Positions 46,968-57,840 of a stretch of DNA of 64,000 nt are shown piece after piece. Both the position numbers and the translations under genes were made by a program. Under the pieces are notes generated by a model. It searched no databases. It was not told where the DNA came from and was given only the letters and a program-made list of their open reading frames with translations. This DNA comes from Phaseolus vulgaris. Lineage: Eukaryota; Streptophyta; Magnoliopsida; Fabales; Fabaceae. The DNA lies in contig NC_023754.2 in NCBI RefSeq assembly GCF_000499845.2, positions 27,903,869 through 27,967,868 of the forward strand. The letters are read 5' to 3'. Within the stretch, counting starts at the first letter, position 1, and each line of letters opens with the position of its first letter.

Positions 46968-49113
46968 GCACATAAAATTCTATTCCCTTCCGATAATCTC
47001 GGAATATAAGTATTCACGTATCACAAAATGACCTCATTTGCCCTTACCTTCGTATCTTCCTTGCTTAAGATTGACCGCAAAATCTAAATGTAATTGAATG
47101 TGAATGTGTCCAATAAATACGGCTCAATCAATCTATGCTTCTCTTTTTCTTTTCTTTTTTCTCTTATTTATGGAGTAAATATCTGCAACTTTTATAAGAC
47201 ATAGTACAAATAATTGGAACTTAATTTTTATTTTAATTTATAAAAATAAGTCGATGAGGTTGCTCATCTCATTTTATCTTTAATTCACTTAGCAAGACAA
47301 CGTAAAGCGAAGACTTAAAATATCAATTCATCCTTAACTTGTAATTAATGTGAATTCTTCAATTCTCTCATGATCATCCTTATTTCTGAAAACCAAAGGT
47401 ACATAAAATTTACTTTTTATTCTTATTCTCGTAGAATTGAATAACATGTATATCCATATATTTGAACTCATATCGACCCAAATATTTATGAAATAATTTT
47501 TTTTACAAAAATAAATTCATCAAAGCAAAAACCAAAGAAACATCTAATTATCCATATTTAATATTTAATGTACAGTACATCTTCTCTTTAAACCCAAATG
47601 ATAGTTAATAAGTTATAATTTCATAAACTTCTAAATAAATAAATTATAAATATTTTAATAAATTAATATTAGTGTAAGAGCGCATATTTTATATATATAT
47701 ATATTATTCCATATCTGATTTAAAAAGTATTAGTTATATTCATAATTATGTCTTCAATCTAAATATTTTCTGATACCAAGACAAGACAAGGTCAAACAAA
47801 AATACAAGTTTATTTATCATTTTTAGTTTAATTTATTTTATATTTTGTTAATGAAGTTATTGGATCAATTACGTAAGGATGAATAATTGAATATTTTATC
47901 ATCCTTCCTCTCATTTAAAAAATTAAGATATTTAGTTTCCTATTTTCAAAATTCGTAATTTTAGTCTAATTTTTTTTTTCTTGACTTGTCTTTTTTCTTA
48001 TATTTAACTAATTAATTAAATATTTTATGGTACCGTAATTGAAGATGTCTGATCCAGGTTGAATTGAACATTAAATAAAATAATATATGTAAAATTTAGG
48101 ATTGAATCGAAATATGAATTTTCTAACCAAATGTCTCTTTTAAAATTGGGATGAGAATTGTGGATGGAAAAAAATAGGATGACCAAATAGCATGACAAGG
48201 TTATAATTTTTTATTTTTTTTAAGGTTTTTATGTAAAAACTATAAAATATAATAAATTTTACTAATTGTAATAGAATAGTTAGGCAAAATTATACTTCTA
48301 CCTCATAATAAATGTATTAGTGCTGGCTAATTAAAAAAATAAAAATGAATTGTATAGTTAATAAAATATAACTATTTTTATTTTAAATTTGAAAATACTA
48401 TAAATAAATAGAAAAGTAGAAAGCTGAATACTGAAGACGTGAACAATGGTTAATAGATAGAGGAGAAGATGAAGGATGTGTTGCAATCCAAGAATTTTCA
48501 AACATGCGATGTCTCCAACTGTTTGGCATCTTTGACACGTTAAAGTCAATATCGTAACTTTATTTTTACAGGGTTTAATTTTAAACCTTCAGTTTCACAT
48601 AATTATTTTAACTCTTTAAAAATAATTTTATAAAAAGTAATCCTCTAAAAAATAAAATTACACCTGTTTAGTCTTTTAAAACAAATATGTAGAAATTAGT
48701 TTTGTTGTTAATCATTTTCCCTGTATTGTGTTAATTATATATTGTTTATTTGACAGTGTGAAAATCATGTGACCAATGTTTCATTGAATTCCAAAACAAA
48801 TATTGAGTTTACTCAGCATTATAAGTTGAAGCAAACAAATATTCAAATTCCACAAAACTCGTTAGTGGCTTGATTGCCGGATAATTCAGCTTCATTAAGC
48901 TCTCATGCAAAATGCCAATATTAACTCGATTAAACCTATCCTTATACATTTTTAATTTATTTTCTTTCATAATTAAATTATTTTTTATTAAATTATATAA
49001 TTAAAGATAATCCTCATCTTACAAAACTTTAACTGGAAATTAAAAGGATACAACTTACTTATAATTAGCTTTCCAAATAAGAAGTTCTATTATAGAAGTA
49101 TGATTTCCAAACT
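46968..49113. other. AT-rich intergenic before the transposon block
   Basis: No gene is supported. The region is mostly AT-rich, with an (AT)n run near 47688-47706. Small minus-strand ORFs such as 48358-48549 carry no recognisable domain. Confidence 0.5.
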
Positions 49114-49740
49114 CAAGCCAAATACACTGAAAATGTAGCTATATATTCTGCCTTACAAGATGAGAGAACAACTACATTTTGCTTCTTAGAACACCAAGAA
49201 ATTGGTGTTTTCAGATATTTGAAAAAATATCCATAGGTGTTTTTCCTTCCCACTTTATCATCACACCAATCTGAATCACTCCAACCTCCAAACAATCTTC
49301 AAATTCATTCAAGCTTACTAGAAAACAGTAAGTCATACGTTGTTGTCTCCTTAAGATAACTCATTATGTGCTTTGCTGCTGCCATATGAGAGACTCTTGA
49401 ATTACACATGAATCTGCTTATTAGTCCAACTGCATAGCATATGTCAGGCCTACTTGCTGCATTCTCCTCCAAGGTTTCAAATTTCCAGCAACAAGTACCC
49501 TAACTTCATTGCATTGATCCATACTGAATCTGTTGAGCACTTCATTAATGTATTTCCTTTGATGCAGAATAATACTTTTATCTGTGTATACAAATTTCAT
49601 TCCCAGAAAATAACTAAGCATTCCCAAATTTGTCATTTTAAAAGCAGCCTTCAATCTATTTTTGAAATGCTCAATCTCTGTTATTAAGCTCCCTGTGATC
49701 AACAAATCATCCACGTATAAACATAGGCATATAGTACTTT
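49114..49740 (-). pseudogene. Ty1/copia reverse transcriptase-RNase H relic
   Basis: Read on the minus strand from 49740, it starts with the copia RT motif (STICLCLYVDDLLITGS). It continues through AFKMTNLGMLSYFLGMKF, then after frame changes gives LISRFMCNSRVSHMAAAKH. It ends with the RNase H motif GGWSDSDWCDDKVGRKNTYG and SSCKAEYIA. Stops and frameshifts make it non-functional. Gag, protease and integrase are absent. Confidence 0.9.
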
Positions 49741-49990
49741 TAGAGGATGGAAATTATAAGAAAATGATAAAAAATGGTAAGAAGAAGAGATGTTTCTTAT
49801 TCTCTTACATCACTTCTAGGAAATATATAGGGAGTTTCTCTCCCCCAAATTACAATCTAATTATGTAGGATACTAGATTCTATAATTATTAAATTAATTG
49901 CATATAATTGGGTACAATATCGTCAAATATTACATACAATAATTGCATATAATTTGATAATTATTATTTCCTTAATACTCCCCTCAAGTT
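49741..49990 (-). mobile_element. PPT and LTR-like fragment, copia relic
   Basis: On the minus strand a polypurine tract (ttgaggggag, 49976-49985) is followed by ~230 bp of AT-rich LTR-like sequence that runs directly into the RT relic. In an intact element the PPT and 3' LTR would lie after RNase H, not before RT. The order is therefore scrambled or two relics are joined. Confidence 0.45.
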
Positions 49991-49996
49991 GGTAGG

Positions 49997-51098
49997 TGAT
50001 AAGTGTCTAATTTCAGTAATATTTCATATTAAAATATAGGCACTTATGAGGATTTATTGCTAATTTACATATAAAATAATCCCTAATTTATGAATTTATA
50101 CCTTTTTACATTTTTTATGATCTTTATTTGAATAAGAGTATTTTATTCTCAAATTTGGTGTTAATTGCAGATTTCTAAGGAAGATTGGAGATTTGGATTA
50201 AAGATGAATGATTTGAGCTAAAAAGACAAAGATAGAAGGTCCCAGAATGGAAAAAGATGCAAAGAAAGATTTGACCTTTTTTTATGTTTTATCATTTCGC
50301 CCATTAGCGCGACATAGAAAACAACCTAACCCTAGAAAACTAGGATAAATAGAGGGCTAGAGGCTCAACCTTAGTGTGCCAGATTGAGAGGAAAACACCA
50401 TAGAGTGAATTGTAACCCAATTGGGAGAATGGAAGGTGATAGAAGTATGCGTGGCTAATTCTATCCTTTGGGATTGGGAGTAATCTGCTCAAACTCTTAT
50501 GTATTGAGGTGATATTTTATATATTAATATTCAGTTCTTGATTGATTATTGGTATTGTTGTTTTACTTTTAATTCTCCGTGACAAATTGAGAATCTTAAA
50601 TCTGACCGGGAGGTATTTTTAGGGTTCAGACCTAAACAACAATACTTAACATATTTGAGTGCTAGGAATAGACTTGAAATGTTAATTGCTATTAAACGTC
50701 TGAGCTTCGTTCTAAGTTGTTCTTATAAGTATGCGAGGGATCGATAGTTAGGGAACATTCTTAAGGATTTTATATGCGAGGAATCGATATAAATGATTTT
50801 TATACGGGCATCAATTTCAATTAAAGAACTTAATATTAACACTCTAATCAAAATACATGAGAGTGAGAGAGATGAAACTTAATCCCAATTTTTCCAATTG
50901 AAGCAACTAATTCTTTGTTTGTTTTCTTATTGATCAGTGCCAACATAATCACTTCAAACTCTTTTTTATTATTGTTCTGTTGTTATATTTAGCGAATATT
51001 GTACTCGATAATTCACTGTTCTTTGTGGGATCGATATCCGTCCTTAGGACAATTATTACTTCTGACAAACGCGGTACACTTGCCGTAAAAAGTCATCA
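49997..51098 (+). repeat. 5' LTR of the gag-only element
   Basis: Begins TGATAAGTGTCTAATTTC and ends AAAAAGTCATCA. Bases 49997-50895 reappear at 56072-56969. The terminal 203 bp are present only in this copy. Confidence 0.88.
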
Positions 51099-51104
51099 AG
51101 TTTT

Positions 51105-51121
51105 TGGCGCCGTTGCCGGAG
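51105..51121 (+). promoter_or_regulatory. Primer-binding site, tRNA-Asp
   Basis: TGGCGCCGTTGCCGGAG is complementary to the 3' end of plant tRNA-Asp(GTC) (canonical PBS TGGCGCCGTTGCCGGGG, one mismatch). It starts six bases after the LTR end. This PBS is usual for Athila-type gypsy elements. Confidence 0.85.
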
Positions 51122-51882
51122 ACAGGTTTTGATTTGTTGAGTATAATTTTCTAAATATTGTGAATATTTTAATTGTTTTGATTTGTTTTAATTTTTTATT
51201 TTTTTTACAGATTTTATTTTATTTTTTTATTTTATTTTAGTTTGTTGATTTGCTTATTATTTTGATTTTAGTTATTTCTATTTTTTTTCAGATTTAGTTT
51301 GATTTTTGTTTTGATTTTATTTTATTTTAGTTCTTTTTAGGTTTAGTTACGTAGTTTTATTTAGGTTTAGGTAGTTTTTATTTGTTTTAATTATTTATCT
51401 ATTACTAGTTTTAGCTTTTATTTTTACGTTAGTTTACGTAGTATCTTTAAAATAAGTTAGTTAGTTGTTTACGTTTTGTTTTATCTGTTTTATTCTATTT
51501 TGTTTTTATTTCTAGTATTTATTTTATTCTGTTTTTATTTCTTGATTTTAGTTATTTCTCGTTTTCATTGTTTTCTTCTATTCTGTTTTAGTTTTTATTT
51601 TATTTATATATTTTTATTTTTATTTTTGTTATATTTTTTATTTTTATTTTTTTCTGAATATCTTTGTTTTATTTTCTTAGTGTCATTTTAGTGTTTTGTT
51701 TTTGTTTTATTTTATCTTTAAGTTTTAATTTGTAGTTTATTGATTTTATTTTAGTTAGCTATTTAAATTCTTGTTTATTTTTGAATTTTTGAATAAAAAT
51801 AATTAAATAATAATATAAAATATAAAATTGGGGTTACTACTTGTGATTTTTTCCTTCTAACTCTTGCATTAGTTGTTTTTAT
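51122..51882 (+). other. T-rich leader of the gag-only element
   Basis: About 700 bases dominated by tttta/ttatttt runs between PBS and gag. No ORF in the sense strand is convincing; the 71-codon ORF at 51476 is a phenylalanine/leucine artefact of T-richness. Confidence 0.7.
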
Positions 51883-54360
51883 ATGATATTGAGAGGTCAA
51901 GTTCCAGAAGACCACTTGCTATTTGAAGCAGAAATTGAGAAGGTGGCCAGAAAAAATCGAAAATCAAAGACAAAAGAGAATCAAGAAGATAATAGAGAGT
52001 ATTCTTCAACATCTTCTTCTTTTTCCATTGATATTTTTCAGGAGAATAACAACATGGCGGGGGAGGAAACACCACCTCCTAGGAGAACTCTTGGAGATTA
52101 CGCCATACATCAAGGGCCTAGACACTTTTCTAGCATTGCAGTGCCTGCAACTAACAGGGCCTTGGAGATGAAGCCTGCATTCCTTACCCTCATTAGTACC
52201 AATCAATTCACGGCGATGGATCATGAGGATCCTCATACACACTTGGCTACTTTTTATGAATTGGTGGGAACTATGGGTTTCCAATCAGGTGATCTTGAGA
52301 GTATATACATGCGTTTATTTCCTTTTTCTTTGGCAGGGAAAGCAAAGGAGTGGCTTATATCTCATCCTAATCAGAGTTTAACCAAATGGAAGGATGTGGA
52401 GGAAAAATTTTTGCAAAGATTTTTCCCAATCTCTCGCTACATCAATGCTAAGTCTGAAATATCTATGTTCAGACAAGGGGTAGAAAAGTCTTTCTGTGAG
52501 GCATGGGAGAGATTCAAGAGGATGCTGAGAAAATGCCCAAACCATGGGTTTGAAGATATTGCTCAACTGAGCATATTTATTAATGGTCTCAGATCAAATA
52601 CAAAGATGCTCCTAGATGCCGCGGCTGGTGGCACAATGATGGTTGTTGATGCAGATCAAGCAACGAGGATTATAGAAGCTTTGGCCACAACTGACTATCA
52701 AGCTCAACATGATAGACAAAATCATCAAAAAAGAGGAGTATTGGAGTTAAACACTGCAGATGCATTGCTAGCTCAAAACAAAATTCTGACACAGCAACTG
52801 ACCGCACATATGACCCAATTACCCCAAAAGTTGCATGCTGTTCAATCACTCCAAAGTCAGAATGTACCTCTCAGGTGTGATTTTTGTGGAGGTGATCATC
52901 CTAATGGTCACTGTTCTTATCAGAACAACGCATCCGAAGTTGAGGTGAATTATATGGGCAATCAAGGAAGGCAAGGCGGTTTTTCTAACAATTATCCTCA
53001 AGGTTGGAAAAATAATCAAAATCAGAATTTTGGATGGAAGCAAGACTATAATTCATCCAACAAGCAAGGGCCTTTCCAACAGCAGCATCAATCGAATTCT
53101 CCATCTATTCCTGACAGGATGAATAAAGTGAAAGATGTTTTGTCAAAGATTGTGAGTACACAGGAAAATAGTATGGCTACGATTAGGAGCATGGAAACTC
53201 GGATAGGACAGCTAGCTAAACAAATGTCACAACTCACACAAACTGTAGAAGGGAAAATTGGCCAATTCTCAGCTAACACTACCACCAACCCCAAGGAGCA
53301 GTGCAATAACATCACTACTAAAGGTGATGAGAAAACTAGAGAAGAAAATGGTGAGATGGTGAAGGTTGAAAAAGAAAAGGAAAAAAATAAGGAAGAGGGA
53401 GAAAATTGTGAAATTGTAGAAATCGCAAAAGAAATATCCCAGAGGAACATAAAAAAAGAAAAGGAAGGATTATTTTCTGACAATTTGCTTCCAAAAAATT
53501 ATTTTGCAGGATGGCCAGAGAAAAAGACATATTTTGATGAAGTTAGAAGGAAGATATGTTGTTTTAAAAATAAATATGGAGAGAAGGAAGCAGGGAGCAG
53601 TTTCTCAAAAACTTTGCCAAAGAAATTCAGGGATCCAGGGAGTTTTACTATTTCTGTGTCAATTGGTAATTTATTTGTGTATAATGCTTTATTGGACTTA
53701 GGGTCAAGTGTAAATTTGATGTCATTATCCATGTTAAGACAGATAGGTAACTTGGAGGTTAAACCCACCAAGATGCAGTTACAATTGCCTGACAGAACAG
53801 TGAAGTATCCCTATGGTGTGGTTGAAGATGTCCTTATGCAAATAGACAAATTCATATTTCCGGTGGATTTTGTTATCCTGGACATGAAAGAAGATGAGGA
53901 TGTCCCTTTGATTATCGGCAGACCTTTAATGAAAACTGCTAAAGTCATAGTTGATGTTGACAAGGGAGAAATTCTTGTAAGGTCTCATGATGAAGAGGTA
54001 AAATTTAATCTTTTTAATGATGTAACCAAGTGTATTGCAGATGAGACTGGGAAACAAGAGGAAATTCCAAGAAATAGTGAAAAGATGAAGAGTTCAAAGT
54101 CAAAGGAGAAAGTTATACGTCATGAAAAGTTAGAGGCAAAAGGAGACAATCAAGGAAAGCTAGTGGAAGGAGAGGAGTATCGTCCAGGACAACCTATCAT
54201 GCTCAACGCAGGTAGGGGTAGAGGAAGGAAGAAAACAAGAAAATTATGGGTCATCAAGGAATTGAAGAAGGATGGAAAAATTGAAGTTGAAGAGCCATAT
54301 TCAAGACGGATAAAAGTGATAACAAAAGCACGGGTGGAACAAGATAAATATCCTCCTTGA
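51883..54360 (+). CDS. Retrotransposon Gag-protease polyprotein (Athila-like)
   Basis: An intact 825-aa ORF. A second in-frame ATG (MAGEETPPPRRTLGDYA, about residue 58) is a plausible alternative start. The retrotransposon Gag domain lies at about residues 115-260 (AKEWLISHPNQSLTKW, FFPISRYINAKSEI). A zinc knuckle C-x2-C-x3-H-x4-C starts at Cys332 (CDFCGGDHPNGHC). A charged Lys/Glu linker follows. The aspartic protease has its active site at Asp605 (LLDLGSSVNLM) and a later IIGRPLMKTA segment. The ORF ends in a basic tail with GRGRGRKKTRK. It would package RNA and mature Gag. No downstream pol is present, yet this reading frame has no stops or frameshifts, so it has been active recently. Confidence 0.93.
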   Translation: MILRGQVPEDHLLFEAEIEKVARKNRKSKTKENQEDNREYSSTSSSFSIDIFQENNNMAGEETPPPRRTLGDYAIHQGPRHFSSIAVPATNRALEMKPAFLTLISTNQFTAMDHEDPHTHLATFYELVGTMGFQSGDLESIYMRLFPFSLAGKAKEWLISHPNQSLTKWKDVEEKFLQRFFPISRYINAKSEISMFRQGVEKSFCEAWERFKRMLRKCPNHGFEDIAQLSIFINGLRSNTKMLLDAAAGGTMMVVDADQATRIIEALATTDYQAQHDRQNHQKRGVLELNTADALLAQNKILTQQLTAHMTQLPQKLHAVQSLQSQNVPLRCDFCGGDHPNGHCSYQNNASEVEVNYMGNQGRQGGFSNNYPQGWKNNQNQNFGWKQDYNSSNKQGPFQQQHQSNSPSIPDRMNKVKDVLSKIVSTQENSMATIRSMETRIGQLAKQMSQLTQTVEGKIGQFSANTTTNPKEQCNNITTKGDEKTREENGEMVKVEKEKEKNKEEGENCEIVEIAKEISQRNIKKEKEGLFSDNLLPKNYFAGWPEKKTYFDEVRRKICCFKNKYGEKEAGSSFSKTLPKKFRDPGSFTISVSIGNLFVYNALLDLGSSVNLMSLSMLRQIGNLEVKPTKMQLQLPDRTVKYPYGVVEDVLMQIDKFIFPVDFVILDMKEDEDVPLIIGRPLMKTAKVIVDVDKGEILVRSHDEEVKFNLFNDVTKCIADETGKQEEIPRNSEKMKSSKSKEKVIRHEKLEAKGDNQGKLVEGEEYRPGQPIMLNAGRGRGRKKTRKLWVIKELKKDGKIEVEEPYSRRIKVITKARVEQDKYPP

Positions 54361-54370
54361 AATAAACAGG

Positions 54371-54419
54371 CGTCAAGCTAAATGACGTTAAATGAGCGCT
54401 TACTGGGAGGCAACCCAGT
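54371..54419 (+). ncRNA. Paired hairpins just after the gag stop
   Basis: Two stem-loops follow within 60 bases of the stop codon: CGTCA...TGACG (54371-54387) and ACTGGG-aggcaa-CCCAGT (54402-54419). From memory, this cgtcaagct...ctgggaggcaacccag block recurs after gag in many plant gypsy elements, so it may be a conserved RNA signal (export, packaging or translation). Function is inference. Confidence 0.5.
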
Positions 54420-56060
54420 CCACATTTTAGTTTTATGTTGTTACCTTTGTTTATTTTATTTTTCAAAAAAAATAAAAAAATAAAAAAATAAATAAAAAAT
54501 CTTGTATGCCTCCTAATCATTTTGCAGGTTATGTATTTTGACCTGAGGACAGGTTCTATTAGTCAAGGGGGCAGATCCAGCAAATGAAGCAAGACTATAG
54601 ATAAAATTTTTAACAAAAAGCTGGATGACTTCTTAAGAAGAGAGGATTGAGCAAAAATATGGTTCTATCTCTCTAATTCTCTTTTCTTTTCAATTATTTA
54701 AATTTTATTTTCTGTTTAGTTTTTATTTATTTTATTTTATTTTTCGGTTATTTTGTTTTGTTTTTTTATTTGTTTTTTTTAGTTTGTTTTAATTGCTTAT
54801 TTTGTGTTTTGAATAAATTTGTTGTTTTTGTTAGTTTGTTAGTTTTAGGTTTTGAATTATCTTTCTTGAATAAATTTTCAGTTTTAATTTGTTTGCTTTC
54901 TAGTTTATTTTTCTCAAATAAAAAAAGAACTAGAATATTAATTTTGAATTGTGGAAAAAAGAATTTGTGTTTAGATATTAAACAGTGAGATGAATTAGAC
55001 ACAGGTTAGAAAAGAAAATATGATTGAATCCCTATTCAAATGTAGTTAAAATTATGATACATGAAAATTTAACAGGATGATTGATTAGGACAAATAATGA
55101 CAAGACAAAAAGGAATGAGACCATTTAAACCAAGTGAGTGTGTGAACCTTAAACAGTTTTGAGAGTTTTACTGATGAATTGACAGTTGTGGTTGCTTAAT
55201 TTTTATTTTTGTTGCATCATAAAAGATCATGAAGATGATTGAGGCATTTGTTTGTGTTAATTAGGGGTCAGGGCCAAAAAGCCAACCTTTATATTAGAAT
55301 TCCAATTTTTTATATCCCCTTTGGGCTAAGAAATTTTTGTTAATATTGCACCTTAACCTTTATTGATATAATTTTCTACCCTTTAGCATGTCTAAGGAAG
55401 GAGAACATAGATGCAATACATATAGAAAAGGGAATGGTTGGTTCTGATTTTGAAAGTTCAAAAAGTTGAAAATAGGAAGAATCTTTTCCTATTATTGAAA
55501 AAAAAAACAGAAACAGAAGAAGAAAAAGAAATAAAAAAAAAGAAAGATAGAAAAAAATTTCATGAAAAGAAAGAAGATGAGGAAAAATGTGACATCGAAA
55601 GAAAGTGGTAATTAGATAACATGTATGTTCTCTATAATTGGATTGTAGGTATGTTCTTCTTCTTTAAGATGTGCATTTTGTTATCTAAGAAAAACCAATA
55701 TTTTTTTGGAAGCCCAGCCTCATTACAACCCTGTAAAAGACCTAAAGATTCATGTTTCTAATATGTTTCTAATATGTTTGTGATTTGAAGATGAAATGAA
55801 AAGCAACTGTGATTTGTTATGATTCAGTGAAAATAGAGAGAAACACTTATACGTGAGCATATGAGAAGATATTCCTTGATGAATTTTCATTTATTTGTTT
55901 TGATTTTATCCTGAAAATTGATTGTGTCTATAATTTTCTATATTTGAAATTGGAAGCATCATAAGTTTCTAATTTGATTTGTTGTTTAGTGAATTAAGCT
56001 GTTTGATATTTAAATTCAAATATACTCATTTACTTTGCTTGAGGACAAGCAAGATTTTAA
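54420..56060 (+). other. Noncoding 3' interior of the gag-only element
   Basis: About 1.6 kb where pol would normally be. It has A-rich (54465-54501) and T-rich runs. Just before the PPT is the hairpin GCTTG-agga-CAAGC at 56037-56050. No RT, RNase H or integrase motif was found in any frame I read. Confidence 0.7.
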
Positions 56061-56071
56061 GTTGGAGAGAG

Positions 56072-56969
56072 TGATAAGTGTCTAATTTCAGTAATATTTC
56101 ATATTAAAATATAGGCACTTATGAGGATTTATTGCTAATTTACATATAAAATAATCCCTAATTTATGAATTTATACCTTTTTACATTTTTTATGATCTTT
56201 ATTTGAATAAGAGTATTTTATTCTCAAATTTGGTGTTAATTGCAGATTTCTAAGGAAGATTGGAGATTTGGATTAAAGATGAATGATTTGAGCTAAAAAG
56301 ATAAAGATAGAAGGTCCCAGAATGGAAAAAGATGCAAAGAAAGATTTGACCTTTTTTATGTTTTATCATTTCGCCCATTAGCGCGACATAGGAAACAACC
56401 TAACCCTAGAAAACTAGGATAAATAGAGGGCTAGAGGCTCAACCTTAGTGTGCCAGATTGAGAGGAAAACACCATAGAGTGAATTGTAACCCAATTGGGA
56501 GAATGGAAGGTGATAGAAGTATGCGTGGCTAATTCTATCCTTTGGGATTGGGAGTAATCTGCTCAAACTCTTATGTATTGAGGTGATATTTTATATATTA
56601 ATATTCAGTTCTTGATTGATTATTGGTATTGTTGTTTTACTTTTAATTCTCCGTGACAAATTGAGAATCTTAAATCTGACCGGGAGGTATTTTTAGGGTT
56701 CAGACCTAAACAACAATACTTAACATATTTGAGTGCTAGGAATAGACTTGAAATGTTAATTGCTATTAAACGTCTGAGCTTCGTTCTAAGTTGTTCTTAT
56801 AAGTATGCGAGGGATCGATAGTTAGGGAACATTCTTAAGGATTTTATATGCGAGGAATCGATATAAATGATTTTTATACGGGCATCAATTTCAATTAAAG
56901 AACTTAATATTAACATGCTAATCAAAATACATGAGAGTGAGAGAGATGAAACTTAATCCCAATTTTTCC
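56072..56969 (+). repeat. Truncated 3' LTR of the gag-only element
   Basis: Starts TGATAAGTGTCTAATTTC right after gttggagagag, the PPT-like tract. It matches the 5' LTR until ccaatttttcc, then switches abruptly to copia RNase H sequence at 56970. Confidence 0.9.
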
Positions 56970-57434
56970 CTGGATATTCTGATTAGATTTTGCAGGTTGC
57001 AAAATTGATAGGAAGAGAACAAGTGGAACCTGTCATTTGCTAGGATCAAGCTTGATCTCACAATGCAAAAAGTAGCTTGTGTAGCTCTCTCCACTGCTGA
57101 AGCAGAATACATTGCAGCAGGGAGTTGTTGTGCTCAAACTATATGGCTAAGACAGCAATTAAATGATTTTGGTATCTTACTTAACCATATACCTCTATTG
57201 TGTGATAATACAAGTGCAATCAACTTAACCAAAAATCCTGTCATGCATTCAAGAACCAAACACATTGAAATTAGGCATCATTTTCTAAGGGAACACATAT
57301 CTAATGGAACATGTGAGATTAAGTTCATTGGTACTGATTTACAACTTGCTGATTTGTTCACAAAACCATTAGCCAAAGATAGGTTTAATTTTCTGCTTAA
57401 TGAATTGGGAATTATAAATGTCAATTGTGCCTAG
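56970..57434 (+). pseudogene. Copia RNase H, 5'-truncated
   Basis: Starts inside the GYSD-ADFAG motif with a ~2-base deletion and stop at 56981-56990. The clean frame from 57063 holds KVACVALSTAEAEYIAAG, the copia RNase H core, then CDNTSAINLTKNPVMHSRTK, HIEIRHHFLREH and DLFTKPLAKDRF. The fragment ends naturally at a TAG. The upstream pol is absent. Confidence 0.92.
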
Positions 57435-57840
57435 CAGTGAAAAATTAAATTTGTTTATTCGTAATTGAATGTGTTTATTTTCTGTACTGATATGCATTGA
57501 TGACTAGGAAAGAGAAATTTTTGATCTTTGACTGCTTGACTGACCTAGTGGGCATTAACCTCTGTACCTTTGACGGTTTTGGTCATGGTTATGTAACCGA
57601 TTTGATGGTTTGGGTGCTCAATGAAAGGTATGAGTTGTGTGCATCGTGACCCTAAATATTTGTTGCATATTTTCAAAGATTCTCTGCACAAATTCAGAGC
57701 ATAAAATCTTCATGCATATCCACTCATAACTGCCATATCAACCATTCATTTCTATATAAATTGTGTGAATATCTGCTACCCACATTGGCTATCCATTTTC
57801 TGTTCTCCATTTGAAACAAGAGAAAAATTCTGGTTCAACC

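Larger units (their letters stand above)
49997..56969 (+). mobile_element. Non-autonomous Athila-like (Ty3/gypsy) LTR retrotransposon, gag-protease only
   Basis: The 5' LTR is 49997-51098 (1102 bp, TG...CA). A primer-binding site for tRNA-Asp follows at 51105, then one gag-protease ORF (51883-54360), noncoding sequence, a PPT-like tract near 56061-56071 and a 3' LTR from 56072 that stops at 56969. The two LTRs differ at only about five sites over the shared ~898 bp in the lines I compared, so the insertion is young. No RT, RNase H or integrase occurs in the interior, so it would need enzymes from a relative. It fits the gag-only (TR-GAG) concept of plant elements. The last ~203 bp of the 3' LTR are missing. 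Confidence 0.85.

Noticed and set aside
51476..51691. 71-codon Phe/Leu-rich ORF that looks like a membrane peptide
   Set aside because: Produced by the T-rich leader of the LTR element.
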